Source: Leptidea sinapis
Taxonomy: Eukaryota; Arthropoda; Insecta; Lepidoptera; Pieridae
NCBI RefSeq assembly: GCF_905404315.1
Contig: NC_066297.1
Span: 992,001-1,056,000, forward strand
DNA length: 64,000 bases
Direction of reading: 5' to 3'
This document shows positions 30,591-41,257 of the stretch, one piece after another. Positions within the stretch are counted from its first letter, which is position 1; each line of letters begins with the position of its first letter. A model generated the notes under the pieces. It was not told the DNA's origin and ran no database searches. It saw only the letters and a list, made by a program, of their open reading frames with translations. The translations under genes and the position numbers were made by a program.

Positions 30591-30868
30591 CACGGACTAT
30601 TAAAAAAAGATGGACTCCGCGCCGTGATATTAGGAAGTGAAGCACCTTTATGCTAGTGTGTGTGCGGTTACGAGGTATACCAGTTAACAGTTTTTTCTCC
30701 CTTAAATAATCATATATCCACAAATACTTTTATATTATTGTTTTTACACTTTATCACAACCAACGACGGCATTTTTAAAATATTTTCTTGCGACGCAAAC
30801 TGATCTGTCACAGACGATGGCAAATCTCATAATGGCGGCCGATCGGCTTGTATTAGTATAAGGATTAA
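30591..30868 (-). mobile_element. P-type MITE copy, truncated
   Basis: Begins 'cacggactattaaaaaaag' (damaged terminal repeat) and follows the same interior as 27136-27510 in reverse, with the start codon at 30772-30770 (MPSLVV). It ends in the subterminal part 'ggccgatcggcttgtattag' without the second terminal repeat. The shared internal deletion shows common descent. Confidence 0.75.
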
Positions 30869-30889
30869 TGTCACAAATTAAATTTGAAA

Positions 30890-31160
30890 ACAAAGATTAT
30901 GAACGATGCGGGTCTCGAGCCAGCGACCTTGAGGTCAAATTAACTTTTAAAATAACAAAATATTTAGATTTGTAGGAGCGACATCTCATATCAATTTCCT
31001 AATATGCAAATATTGGGGTTGAGCAGGTTATCAACTGAAAAGTAGATCCTGTAAGTGAAGCCACAACCTGAGAGTTGAACAAGAGATACAAGACTTATCC
31101 ACGATACGCCACTCGAACGCATGGGACCTGAGAGGTCGCGGGTTCGAGTAATCCCCGTAA
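30890..31160 (+). mobile_element. tRNA-like inverted element T, both arms
   Basis: Left end 'gaacgatgcgggtctcgagc' is the reverse complement of the right-arm terminus; right arm 'cactcgaacgcatgggacct', then 'gaggtcgcgggttcgag' (B box). Core 'ccacaacctgagagttgaac' is as in 3178 and 38936. The right A box is partly deleted. Confidence 0.65.
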
Positions 31161-31369
31161 TTTGTGTAATCAATAGAATATTGCATTATTGCCAGTCTTA
31201 TATTTTTGGGGACGAAAAGCGATCAAACTAGGTCGCACCTCGGGGAAAATGCGTTTTTCAATTTAATTCATGGATATAGAATTATCTGCTTTTCCTACAA
31301 TTATAAAAAGCACTGGCACTTAACACAAGGTAACTAGAAATATTAAATGATGTTTAAAGCGACGAAGCC

Positions 31370-31575
31370 GTAAAAGTCTTTTTAAATATGTGGCAAAGAG
31401 TTTCTTGCCACTTCTTCTCATAAAAGCTCAACCTTTTTCTTCTTTTCCTTGACCTACGTGATAAAGTAGTATTGATTTGCTTTTGCTTTATGTAGCTTAA
31501 AGTTGTTACCAATTTAGTTACAATTAATCACTTAAGAACAGGTGACCCTTACGCCCGTTTGTCCTCCTATTCCAT
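31370..31575 (+). mobile_element. LINE 3' UTR followed by jockey-like tail
   Basis: 'caaagagtttcttgccactt', 'cttctcataaaagctcaacc' is a typical LINE UTR. From 31522 it joins 'aacaggtgacccttacgccc', 'gtttgtcctcctattccata' and an A tract, the 3' end of the jockey-like LINE. Confidence 0.55.
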
Positions 31576-31751
31576 AAAAAAAAAAATTACTACATTCAGT
31601 AAGTACTTAATGACCGCACGATCACATTCTGTCAGACTTTCTTACCTCTCTCTATCTCGCACACACGTTTATTTTCTAAATTTAAAGTCTATCAGACGTC
31701 TCGAAGATAAGAATCTGGACTGAACGATTATTTAATCTGACTTCGAGTATG

Positions 31752-31928
31752 TTTTTTATGATAATAAGGGACGAGCAGGACGTTCAGAAGATAGTAATTT
31801 ATACGCCATGCCCATTACAATGCAGTGCCACTCAGGATTCTTGAAAAACCCAAAAATTATTAAAGACACTACAATTGCGCTCATCACCTTGAGACATGAG
31901 ATGTTAAGTCTCATTTGCTCAGTAATTA
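31752..31928 (-). mobile_element. SINE A fragment
   Basis: 3' half in reverse: 'gataataagggacgagcagg' to 'aagtctcatttgctcagtaa', ending abruptly, so the 5' half is missing. Confidence 0.8.
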
Positions 31929-31995
31929 AGTTTGGTAAAATCCAATTTTAATTTTGATATTTGAATTTACCTGTAAATCGAAGGTATGTAACTTA

Positions 31996-32313
31996 CGGCC
32001 GTTCCCAATATACTATCTACAGATAGAGATAAATTACTACCTTCTACTGTCAGTAATTAGTTGTAAATAATCTGAAGCTGTCCCAATATACTCGATAAGT
32101 CATTGTTATCGCCTTATATTGAGACGCGTGAATTGCAATTTCCATACAAACTTCTATCGCTGGTAAGCTACACGTCATTCCATTGACAGACAGCGTGTAC
32201 GGATAAGGTTAGTTAACGTCGATAAGTTTATTGGGACAGAAAAGTCATTATACTATTAGATAGTTACGATTTTTATCTCAAGTAGGAGATAGACTGAATA
32301 TTGGGAACGGCTG
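31996..32313. mobile_element. PIF/Harbinger-type MITE, copy 1
   Basis: 318 bp flanked by TTA duplications (31993-31995, 32314-32316). Ends are 'cggccgttcccaatat' and 'atattgggaacggctg', inverted repeats of about 16 bp. A 3-bp TTA/TAA duplication is typical of PIF/Harbinger. No coding sequence. Confidence 0.8.
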
Positions 32314-32483
32314 TTAGTCGACAAGAGTATTTACGTTTGCGCAATCAAACTCGTTCGTAGTAAATTCCACACAGTTAACATATCAATGAAAATGTTAAAA
32401 AGTAATAATATAGCAAAAACATTGCGATGAAAATATGAACACTGTGATCCTTCTTATAAACATATTCATGATAGATATTTTTC

Positions 32484-32772
32484 TTATGAAAAAGAGGAGA
32501 AACGAACGTACGGGTCACCTGGTGTTAAGTGATCACCGCCGCCCACATTCTCTTGCGACATCCGAGGAATCACAGGAGCGTTGCCGGCCGTTAAGGAAGG
32601 TGTACGCGCTTTTTTTGAAGGTACCCATGTCGTATCGTCCCGGAAACACCGCACAAGGAAGCTCATTCCACAGCTTTGTAGTACGTGGAAGAAAGTTACT
32701 TGAAAACCGCACTGTGGAGGACCGCCACACATCCAGATGGTGGGGATGATATCCTAACTTGTGGCGTGTCGA
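32484..32772 (-). mobile_element. Jockey-like LINE 3' end, 5'-truncated
   Basis: Reverse copy of the RT C-terminus and 3' end: minus-strand frame contains HKLGYHPHHLDVWRSSTVRF and LWNELPCAVFPGRYDMGTF. The A tract is reduced. Well conserved, so relatively young. Confidence 0.85.
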
Positions 32773-32779
32773 CGCCAAT

Positions 32780-33245
32780 CACACAGACACACATACAATC
32801 ACAAATAAATCTACATAGTCTGTTCTTAGATTCGATTGTTTGTAGTACACACGGTAAGTTTTTTTTTTTAATTTTAATTAATGTTTATACTTTGTTACCA
32901 TTTTATTATAAGTATATATGACTAAGCTTCATTCAATTCTCAATTATTATTTAAGTGCTCAAGTTTATAACAAATTGATACCATATTAAAGTTAATTAAC
33001 ATGGAGATAAGTCTTTCATCTGTAACGGCTCATAAAATATTAAGTACGTGTTTATCTTAATTGCGTTAAATATAAAAAATTCTTCGCGTTATGTTTATCA
33101 ATAATGTGATGTAATTGCCTGTATCTCTCTCAATATTCTCAAGACTTACAAATCAGTGACATATCATTTATCTATACAAATAAGTAAGGTGTAATTAATA
33201 TACTAGCTATTTAAATTCAATTATGTAATAGGATAAGGTGTCACC
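32780..33245. other. No recognisable feature
   Basis: AT-rich sequence. Confidence 0.4.
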
Positions 33246-33247
33246 TG

Positions 33248-34025
33248 TATGCCTGAGAAGAACGGTTGCAAAAACTCAGCGGGCTTCTTTTTTTTTTTCA
33301 TAAAAAATATTGTTACAAAGTAACATCGTAGAATCATATAACTTATTATTTAATAGCCTGAGGGCCGTCGGTCCATTGCCAATCTGTGGTATCATTAAGA
33401 AATTCATTTATGTTATAATAAGGTTTAAAATAAAAAAATCACACTAACACATCCTTCTTTAAAAAAAGGAATTTAACCAAAACTGTTACACGAAGAGCTA
33501 GTCATATTGAGCTGCCAATGGTGAGAAGTAATTATGGAAAACAGACAATAACCTTTGAGGGAGTTCAGATATATAACAACCTGCCCTCAGAAATAAGAAA
33601 TGCCAAAACATTGACTTCTTTTAAAGCGAGCCTTCAAAGGCACATACTCAATAATTATGAAATATTTCAATAACATATGTAGGTTGTTTTATGTCTTATC
33701 TGTTTGCCTAACATTGAATTGCATTGTGTACCCACCATAATCATTGTTGTTAAGTACCTACTTTAATTTGTAAAATATTAATTTCTCATGTAAGTGACAA
33801 TAGGTCTTAATGAGAATAAAGTTATTTAAACCTAATAACCTTTACCACACAAACGTTTTTAGCATTTCTTTTGAATTTCGTAATACATTTGTCTTGAACA
33901 TTATTTGAGATCTTGTTGTAAAAGCATAATATTATATATATAAATCGCCCCACAAAAGCCTTACTAACTCGACTTGGGCATGTAGCAGGCATTATAAGTT
34001 TATGTCTGTTTCTGGTGTTAAAATT
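33248..34025 (-). pseudogene. CR1-like LINE C-terminus, split by another LINE
   Basis: Reverse orientation: UTR ('gcctgagaagaacggttgca'), last codons to 'ttatgttataataa', then after the insertion (33422-33832) 'cctttaccacacaaacgttt' and further back 'aaaagccttactaactcgac' and 'cataaacttatg'-type sequence. Confidence 0.75.
33422..33832 (+). mobile_element. LINE C-terminal fragment nested in CR1, with inverted ends
   Basis: Flanked by TAATAA on both sides (33416-33421, 33833-33838). Encodes RASHIELPMVRSNYGKQTI and YNNLPSEIRNAKTLTSFKAS, an RT C-terminus, ending in a stop at 33674. Ends are 'ggtttaaaataa' and 'ttatttaaacc', an 11-12 bp inverted repeat that is unexpected for a LINE. Confidence 0.65.
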
Positions 34026-34029
34026 ATGG

Positions 34030-34885
34030 TTAAGACAGTCAGTAGCAAATCCATTTACTATTACCAGCGACTTCGTCCATATTTACCAGTGTATCAATAT
34101 TCGTTGGTATGCAATGCTGCCACATATATACAAAACAATCATATATACCTCTCATCGTTAAGAAAGCATTTCGTTAGAATCATTATCGTTGACCGCCTTT
34201 TCTCTGACTTTGCAAATCTGACTACCACGAAAAAGTCTTTTTATTTTTTCAAATTCTAAGTTTGTGTGTGCATTCGCCCAACCCGTTCTTGGCTTATCAC
34301 AAGGGCTTGAAACTAGGACCATTGCGTGTTTTTCTTTTAATATAATTTAAGTGGGCGTGGCAGTCCGTTTGCAGCCTGTTATGTCAATAGCACGGTCATG
34401 GCATGATACAGTGTCGTTGGCCGAATATAAGATATCTTTATTCTCAAACGAAACCGATTCAGCAGGAAATATTTTGTCTGCTTTATACGTGTCTCAGTTA
34501 AAACCACGCTTGACCGGTTATCCATCACCTGTTTTCGGCATATCACAACTAATTATTCAACTATGTAAAATTAATACATGTTTATAAATATTTAATGCTT
34601 TATTAGAATTAGGAGTGGTATGATAATTATCTTAAGCGAGATTTTCGCTTACACAATATTAAATTAACGCTGATTTATTTGCAACAGACGCCTAGTATTT
34701 GAAATTCGATCCTGATTTAGTATTTACTAAAGGACTTTACATTATTCATGATTTTCGTTAAAATATGTATGTTTTCTATTGTTTTTTTTTAATTCAAATT
34801 TGTAACGTGTTTATTATGTTACATACTTTTGATTTCTCCTCGTTTTAATTTTTTTTTTTGAGTAAAATTTAATCACAATTATTTA
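34030..34885. other. No recognisable feature
   Basis: Includes an 85-codon and a 78-codon frame (34002-34259, 34351-34587) with no recognised motif; not called. The rest is AT-rich. Confidence 0.35.
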
Positions 34886-34887
34886 AT

Positions 34888-35062
34888 CATGTGTGGTTTT
34901 CAAGGAACTTTCTTCCACGCACAACAAAGCTGTGGAATGAGTTTCCTTGTGCGGTGTTTCTGGGACCTTCAAAATAAGCGCATACACCTTCCTTAAAGGG
35001 GGTACCACAAGGGTATATTCTTGGGCCGTTCCTCTTCTCTATTCACATTTATTTACATCAAC
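34888..35062 (+). pseudogene. Jockey-like fragment fused to another RT fragment
   Basis: 34888-35000 is jockey-like C-terminal sequence ('tggttttcaaggaactttct' to 'acaccttccttaaaggg') with a deletion. It runs straight into 'ggtaccacaagggtatattc', encoding GVPQGYILGPFLFSIHI, an RT motif block from a different LINE. The junction is a deletion or recombination scar. Confidence 0.6.
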
Positions 35063-35069
35063 AAAAAAA

Positions 35070-35745
35070 ATCTAATTTGTATCCTTTATAAAAAAACCCA
35101 TATTCACCTTAACCCCATTCGTATCCCCGATGTTGGTGCATTTAAGAGGATTGTATTAGAAATTAAACGGAAATTGTCACTTTTTTTAAACTTCAAACAA
35201 AAAATTATTTCTATTAAGTATATTATGAATTTTTTTTTCTTTTTCTTTCAAAAATAGATAGTATATAGAAAACACTGAAGCAAGATTTTTAAATTAACAT
35301 TAATTTAATGTGAAACAAATTTCTGAATTACTTTGATTTCTTATGTCGATCTATCTACTATATTGGATAATTATTCTGGAATAAAATTTGCGCCATTTTA
35401 TAGAGAATTAGTTTTATAGACACTAAAGCTTATTTGAAAAGAATCAGATTCTAGTAATTGTTAAACTACAAAATTCACCAAATAACTGCGCTCGATCGCT
35501 GAGTGCAGCGCGTTTATCTGTATAAAACAAAATTGCATTTTTGTTTCGCGATAATATTGGCACTGCAATTAAAAGACACGTGTTTGAGAATAATTATCGA
35601 CTCACGTGACATGTCGTTAAGGTTATTTTAAACGCAACACACTTTTTCATACACTTCCTATATTATTACGCCGATTTTTATGCAAGAATAGATTCTAGAC
35701 TTAGTAATATGCTGCTTTTCGTGTTCATTTAAAATATAGTACCTA
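35070..35745. other. No recognisable feature
   Basis: AT-rich with poly-T/poly-A runs. Confidence 0.4.
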
Positions 35746-35750
35746 AATAA

Positions 35751-36067
35751 TCTAATATATAAAATTATCATATCGCGGTGTTTGTAGTTAAACTCCTTCG
35801 AAACGGCTTGACCGATTCTCATGAAATTTTGAGTGCATATTGGGTAGGTCTGAGAATCGGACAACATCTATGTTTCATCCCCCTAAATGTTAAGGGTGGT
35901 CCACGCAATTTTTTATTTATGTTTTTTGACATTTTTTTTTAAATTTGTTTGATTATGAGTCAGCATTAAAAATACATACAACTTCAATTTTCACCCATCT
36001 ACAATCAACAGTTACTTTTGTATCGCGATTTTAATATCGGCAATACAACGTTTGCTGGGTCAACTAG
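35751..36067 (+). mobile_element. Helitron-like element with exact boundaries
   Basis: 317 bp: A then TCTAATATATAAAATTATC... to ...GCTGGGTCAACTAG then T. Same family as 28328-28634 (opposite strand). No coding sequence. Confidence 0.88.
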
Positions 36068-36319
36068 TCGTTAAAATAAAAATGAACCACATATTGACAG
36101 TTCGTTCACAAAATATTAACGATAATTTGAGGTTATTAATGACTTTTCATGTAAGTAATTGATATAATGATAATATTAAGGCCAGTTTTTTTTTAATATT
36201 AATATAAATTCGTTATTTTGCAGAAATCCATAGCTATTTAAAATGTTATAAATGGCGATATTTTGTGTTAATTCCGCTAAGTTACACTGAAACACTTTGA
36301 CAAATGTTAAATAGAGTAA

Positions 36320-36642
36320 AGGCCGTTCCCAATATTCAGACTATCTCTTACTTGAGATAAAAATCTTAACTATTACTTTTCTGTTACGTTGACTTTTCTG
36401 TCCCAATAAACTTATCGATAGTAACTCACCTTATCCGTGCACGCTGTCTGTCAATGGGACGACGTATAGCTTAGCAGCGATATAAAATTTGTATGGAAAT
36501 TGCAATTCACGCGTCCCAATATAAGGCGATAAGAATGACTTATCGGGTATATAGGGACAGCCTCAGATTATTGACAGCTTATTACTGACAGTATAAGGTA
36601 GTAATTTATCTCTATCTGTAGATAGTATATTGGGAACGGCTG
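36320..36642. mobile_element. PIF/Harbinger-type MITE, copy 2 (inverted)
   Basis: 323 bp flanked by TAA (36317-36319, 36643-36645). Ends 'aggccgttcccaatat' and 'atattgggaacggctg'. The interior is the reverse complement of copy 1 ('gcgtcccaatataaggcgat' vs 'atcgccttatattgagacgc'). Confidence 0.8.
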
Positions 36643-37002
36643 TAAGTAATTAAGGGTTGTGTTGGGCAAAATATTTGTGTTTCTACAATGGAATCCCAGA
36701 AAATATGCAAAATACATATTCTGTTTAAAATTTTGAAAGAATTGTTAATAATATTATATGTGTGGTAAGCGCTAAAAATAGCATAAATTGATTTATAAAT
36801 GAAATAATAATGTAATTGTATCCTAAAAATAGGCCTTATTTCAAATTGTACAAATAATTAGATATAAAATATGATATTGGGATACTAAATACACTGGCCA
36901 GCGCGCCTAACAATGTTTGAGTCGAAAAAATACCTGACATTTTTAATGATAAATTCTCTGCCTTTTGACAAATTATGCTTAGTAAATTTATATGCTAGTT
37001 AA

Positions 37003-37757
37003 GCTGACTCAGTAAACGGTGTATTGCCACATAAAGTAATAAAAATTATTGAAATTTATAGGTATCAAAAAAAATGCATTTCATTCTCAGACCTACCAAA
37101 TTTATCGTAATACAATTGTTGTAAGTTCCACCTTCGCACGACACGCCACAAATTAGGATATCATCCCCAGCATCTGGATGTGTGGCGGTCCTCCACAGTG
37201 CGGTTTTCAAGGAGCTTTTTTCCTCGTACTACTAAGCTGTGGAATGAGCTTCCTTGTGCGGTGTTTCCGGGACGATACGACATGGGTACCTTCAAAAAAA
37301 GCGCGTACACCTTCCTTAAAGGCCGGCAACGCTCTTGTGATTCCTCTGGTGTTGCAAGAGAATGTAGGCGGCGGTGATTACTTAACACCAGGCGACCCGT
37401 ACGCTCGTTTGTCCTCCTATTCCATAAAAAAAATTTTATTCGAGTGCCATCTTGCAACCCTATAGCAGATTTGTGGATGGAACAGAATAATATAAAAATT
37501 GCAATACAAAAACAGTTGTAGATCGTGGATGGGTGACAATTTGACGTTATATGTATGTTTCATTGCTAAATCATAATAGAATAAAAATAAAATAACACAT
37601 ATTTAGGGGTGGATCACTCTTATCATTTAGGGGTATGAAAAATCGATATTGGCCGATTCTCTGACCTAACCGATATGCACACAAAATTTCATATAAATCG
37701 GCGCTGTTTCGGAGGGGTTTGGCTACAAACACCGGGACACGAGAATTTTAAGTATAT
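37003..37757 (-). mobile_element. Helitron-like element split by a jockey-like tail
   Basis: 37003-37120 starts 'gctgactcagtaaacggtgt' (Helitron 3' end, CTAG lost) and 37460-37757 has 'gtagatcgtggatgggtgac', 'ggccgattctctgacctaac' and 'gggacacgagaattttaagt'. The jockey-like fragment lies between. Confidence 0.55.
37125..37437 (+). mobile_element. Jockey-like LINE 3' end, 5'-truncated
   Basis: Starts 'ttccaccttcgcacgacacg' and ends 'tgtcctcctattccataaaa'. Two overlapping frames hold WRSSTVRFSRSFFPRTTKLW. It interrupts a Helitron. Confidence 0.85.
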
Positions 37758-37769
37758 AAATAATTTTAA

Positions 37770-38340
37770 CTATATATAGAATAGACAGGAATTTAATTTG
37801 TGGTTTAGAAAAAAATATGCATTTTCTGAAATATTTGAATCCTGCCTTTAATTTAATAAATTGTGTTTTAATTAATTTTTTCACTTTACTTAAACTAATT
37901 ATGGTACTGAACGGTATTCAATAAATTATTTTTTTTAATTTTTGCTCGGATACCTGATATTTAAAGATAAGCCTATTACAATTACTTACCATAGAGTCTT
38001 ACAGTATCGTATTTGACAAGATAATTCACTCATACCACAGATTAAAACACAAAATAAATACGCAAGCCGACTCCACCACTCTGGTTGCCTGGACGTTTGA
38101 CTGTCTATAGAAAAAAGCCGCTCTAGTTGCCCGGACGTTTCAGTAGCTTTATTATGTTGCACAATTAAAATTTAAAATTTCTTTAGGTATGTAATATTTG
38201 CATGTAGTTATGTTTATAGCGAGTGCAATAACACTTAGATTGGGATTTATTTATTATTATTATTTTTTTCCCTCATTTTTTGTTATCCCCTGATAACTTT
38301 TAAATTTATTTATTCAGTCAAAAAATTATAATTATTATAT
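37770..38340. other. No recognisable feature
   Basis: AT-rich sequence; 38070-38150 has a short duplicated phrase ('gttgcctggacgttt' / 'gttgcccggacgttt'). Confidence 0.4.
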
Positions 38341-38345
38341 TATTA

Positions 38346-38692
38346 TCTATCTATATATATAAAAATGAATTACTGTTCGTTAGTCTCGCTGAAACTCGAG
38401 AACGGCTGGACCGATTTCGCAAATTTTGGTCTTGAATTATTTGTGGAGGGCCAGAGAAGGTTTAAAAGGTAAATAAATATGAACATGCTCGGAATTAAAT
38501 AAAAATAACAATTTTGTTTTTCCTCTGATGTGCCCCCATAAAACAAATTGAAATAATAGTTTAATATGAATAACTAATTAGAATCTTTATATCTTTCTAA
38601 CTTTCTCAGGAGGTAATAAACAAGCTTTAATTTAATTATTGATTTTTTCTTATAATTATATATGGCAATACAACGTTTGCTGGGTCAGCTAG
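38346..38692 (+). mobile_element. Helitron-like element with exact boundaries
   Basis: 347 bp: A|TCTATCTATATATATAAAAA... with 'cgttagtctcgctgaaactc', ending 'tgctgggtcagctag'|T. Same 5' half as 41999-42746 but without the Rep start. Confidence 0.88.
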
Positions 38693-38711
38693 TAACTAAA
38701 TAAATAAGTAC

Positions 38712-38824
38712 TAAAACCATCTCGGAAACACGCTGCATCTTATGGTATAAAGTTTTTTCCGATCGGTTCAGTAGTTTTTGCAGTATTACTGAAGAAAAAA
38801 CGGCCCTCCATTTATTAGTATAGA
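38712..38824 (-). mobile_element. Second Helitron-like fragment, opposite orientation
   Basis: On minus: TCTATACTAATAAATGGAGG..., then 'ctgaaccgatcggaaaaaac'. Followed by T in plus orientation. A 5' end without its 3' end, abutting the previous element. Confidence 0.5.
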
Positions 38825-38935
38825 TTCGATGCAAATAGTGGAGGCTATATGGTACATACACCGCTCCCCCATCTTGGAATACATACGAAGTGTTAACAAA
38901 TTGTTATTTTTTAAAGTGATAACCCTCACTTCTGG

Positions 38936-39175
38936 GGCGAGCGCTCTTTCCACTGAGCCAACCGTGCGAGTTCGAGCGACATCTCAAGTTAATTTCGTAA
39001 TATTGCAAATCTTGGCGTTGAGCAGGTTACACTGTAAAGTAGATCCACTAGATGAAGCCACAACCTGAGAGTTGAACAAAGCATACAAGATTTATCAACG
39101 ATACGTCACTCGAACGGTTGGCTCAGTGGAAAGAAAGAGAGTTCGCGGTTTCGGGCCCCGCATCGTTCATAAACT
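38936..39175 (+). mobile_element. tRNA-like inverted element T, both arms
   Basis: Left arm (38936-38980, minus sense): 'gctctttccactgagccaac'. Right arm (39107-39169): 'cgaacggttggctcagtgga' (A box), 'gttcgcggtttcgggcc' (B box), 'ccgcatcgttc'. The core is as in 3178 and 30890. So pol III-like boxes point outward from both ends. Confidence 0.7.
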
Positions 39176-39184
39176 TTTTTTTCA

Positions 39185-39735
39185 AATTGAATATATGTGA
39201 AGTGATTCTTAAGAAAATCATTAAATAGTTAAAGATATACCTTCGGTTAGGAAAAGGTGCACTTAGCATCTTATCTTCAATTTATAACCCAAGTAAGTAA
39301 GACATGTCTCAAAACGATTTGAAAACCAAATAATTAGAATATATAAACGCATTGACGACCGGACAGCCCCATAACGATTGACTAATTTAATATTCAAAAT
39401 ATCAAGGAGCTAATTCTAAGCGTGGCTGACGTTTTACGACTTGTCAATCAAAATCAGTTACAGTAACAAAATATTCGCTTTCCTTATGTATATTCTCGTA
39501 TCTGTTTGTTTATAGGCTAGTATATTATTTGGGTCCCAATAAAACTATCCATCATTTAGATAAGGGGTCCCTCAGGATCTCCCGAAGGATAAGATTCAGC
39601 TATTCAGATGTATCTCATAAACAACAATAATTAGACATTTAAAAAAAGTGCTGTTTTCTATTGCCACTATATAACTGCAAATAATAAAACTTTAAAACAA
39701 TGTTTTTTACATTAAAATATTTAAAAAGGGACATA
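39185..39735. other. No recognisable feature
   Basis: AT-rich unique-looking sequence. Confidence 0.4.
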
Positions 39736-39741
39736 TAGTCT

Positions 39742-40038
39742 ATTTTATGAAAATAGGGGACGAGACGAACAGGACGTTCAGCTAATGGTAATTGATACGC
39801 TCTGCCCATTTAAATGAGGTGCCGGTCAGGATTACAATATAATGTAATGGCACTATAACTGCGCTCGTCACCTTCAGACATAGATGTCAAGTCTCATTTG
39901 CCCAGTAATTTCACAAGCTCACGGCACCCTTCAGACAGAAACAGAATAATGTTTACACATTACTCCTTCACGGCAGAAATAGGCGCCGTTGTGGTACCTA
40001 TAATCTAGCCGGCATCCTGTGCAAAGGAGCCGTAAAGG
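39742..40038 (-). mobile_element. SINE A copy
   Basis: Reverse orientation, 'tatgaaaataggggacgaga' to 'gtgcaaaggagcc'. The central stem is degraded. Confidence 0.8.
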
Positions 40039-40338
40039 TAAAGTTTACATTGTGAGATTACGAAAGCTCTTTATGCAAGACTGTACCGGTTTTTATGAAC
40101 ATGCGGGAGAAACCGCGGCGCATAGCTAGTAAAACGTACATTAGTATTCATGCGAAGGAAGGTAGATATTAATAGTGCCTAATAATATACATAAAAACTT
40201 GATTATGTAACCTACCTGCCTACATTAATGTTGTTAACATAAATATATTTCGAATAACATTACATACTCAAGTAATTGCCACTCCACATGTTTGTATGTT
40301 GTTATGTATGACGTAAATTATACAATAATTGCAGTCTC

Positions 40339-40636
40339 CACCAGTGGGAGGCTCCTTTGCACAGGAAGCCGGCTAGATTATGGGTACCACAACGGCGCCT
40401 ATTTCTGCCGTGAAGCAGTAATGTGAAATGTGAATGTGAAGGGCGCCGTAGCTAGTGAAATTACTGGGCAAATGAGACATCTTTATCTCAAGGTGACGAG
40501 TGCAATTGTGGTGCCGCTCAGAATTTTTGGGTTTTTCAGAAATCCTGCGCGGCACTGCATTGTAATGGGTAGGGCGTATCAATTACCATTAGCGGAACAT
40601 CCTGCTCGTCTCGTCCCTGATTTTCATAAAAAAAAC
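40339..40636 (+). mobile_element. SINE A copy, near full length
   Basis: 'caccagtgggaggctccttt' to 'tttcataaaaaaaa'. The cagtaatg/cattactg hairpin is lost in a deletion; the gtgccgctca/tgcgcggcac stem remains. Confidence 0.88.
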
Positions 40637-40699
40637 TCTACCTGATTTGGATTTTTAACAATTTTGAAGTGAAAACTTATTATTAAAAGATTTTGAATT

Positions 40700-40785
40700 G
40701 ACGAGCGCAATCGATACTGCTCTGATTTAGGTTCAATCAATAATCCTGAGCGATAATGCATTGTAATAGGCAGTGCTTCGTGGAA
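40700..40785 (+). mobile_element. SINE A 3' fragment, diverged
   Basis: 'gacgagcgcaatcg' and 'aatcctgagcgataatgcat' match the SINE; the tail is absent. A few dozen bases after the previous copy. Confidence 0.5.
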
Positions 40786-40804
40786 AAAATAAATATATTT
40801 AGAA

Positions 40805-40915
40805 CTAACCTCTATTTTGAGCAATTCACGCATGCTAAAACAAAGTGCCATACAAATCGCGAGTGTAAGACGTAGCTTGTCACGCACACTAAATTAATAT
40901 TCCTGGCCTGTTTTA
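40805..40915 (-). repeat. Interspersed repeat Z
   Basis: 'cctctattttgagcaattca' and 'gtaagacgtagcttgtcacg', ending 'ctggcctg', as at 12845. Confidence 0.6.
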
Positions 40916-40969
40916 AGCTTCTTCTCCATTACTGGAGGTTAGCAGTCAGCTTTTTAAACTACCTTGTTC

Positions 40970-41070
40970 AGGTAGTAGTGTCTAATATATTAGAAATGAC
41001 ATCAAAAAGAATTCTATAGGAATCAATTTTGAGAAAATGAATGCCTTTTATGCCTTTTTATGCCATGGCT
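40970..41070 (+). mobile_element. LINE family B 3' end
   Basis: 'ggtagtagtgtctaatatat', 'ggaatcaattttgagaaaat', 'ttatgcctttttatgcc': the same 3' terminus as 15190-15290. Confidence 0.6.
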
Positions 41071-41257
41071 AAGCGGAATAGTTCTTGGACTGTCTTGATG
41101 CCAGTCCATTCCCTTATATTACTGAGCCAGACATAATAAGAGACTCTATCTAGACATATTAATCATCTAAGTAGCAGGGATTTCTGCCATATCGAAGGAA
41201 AAATGCTCTTAAAAACATAACATCATTAAAACGCAATCGCGATGTCGCTCTTATTTT

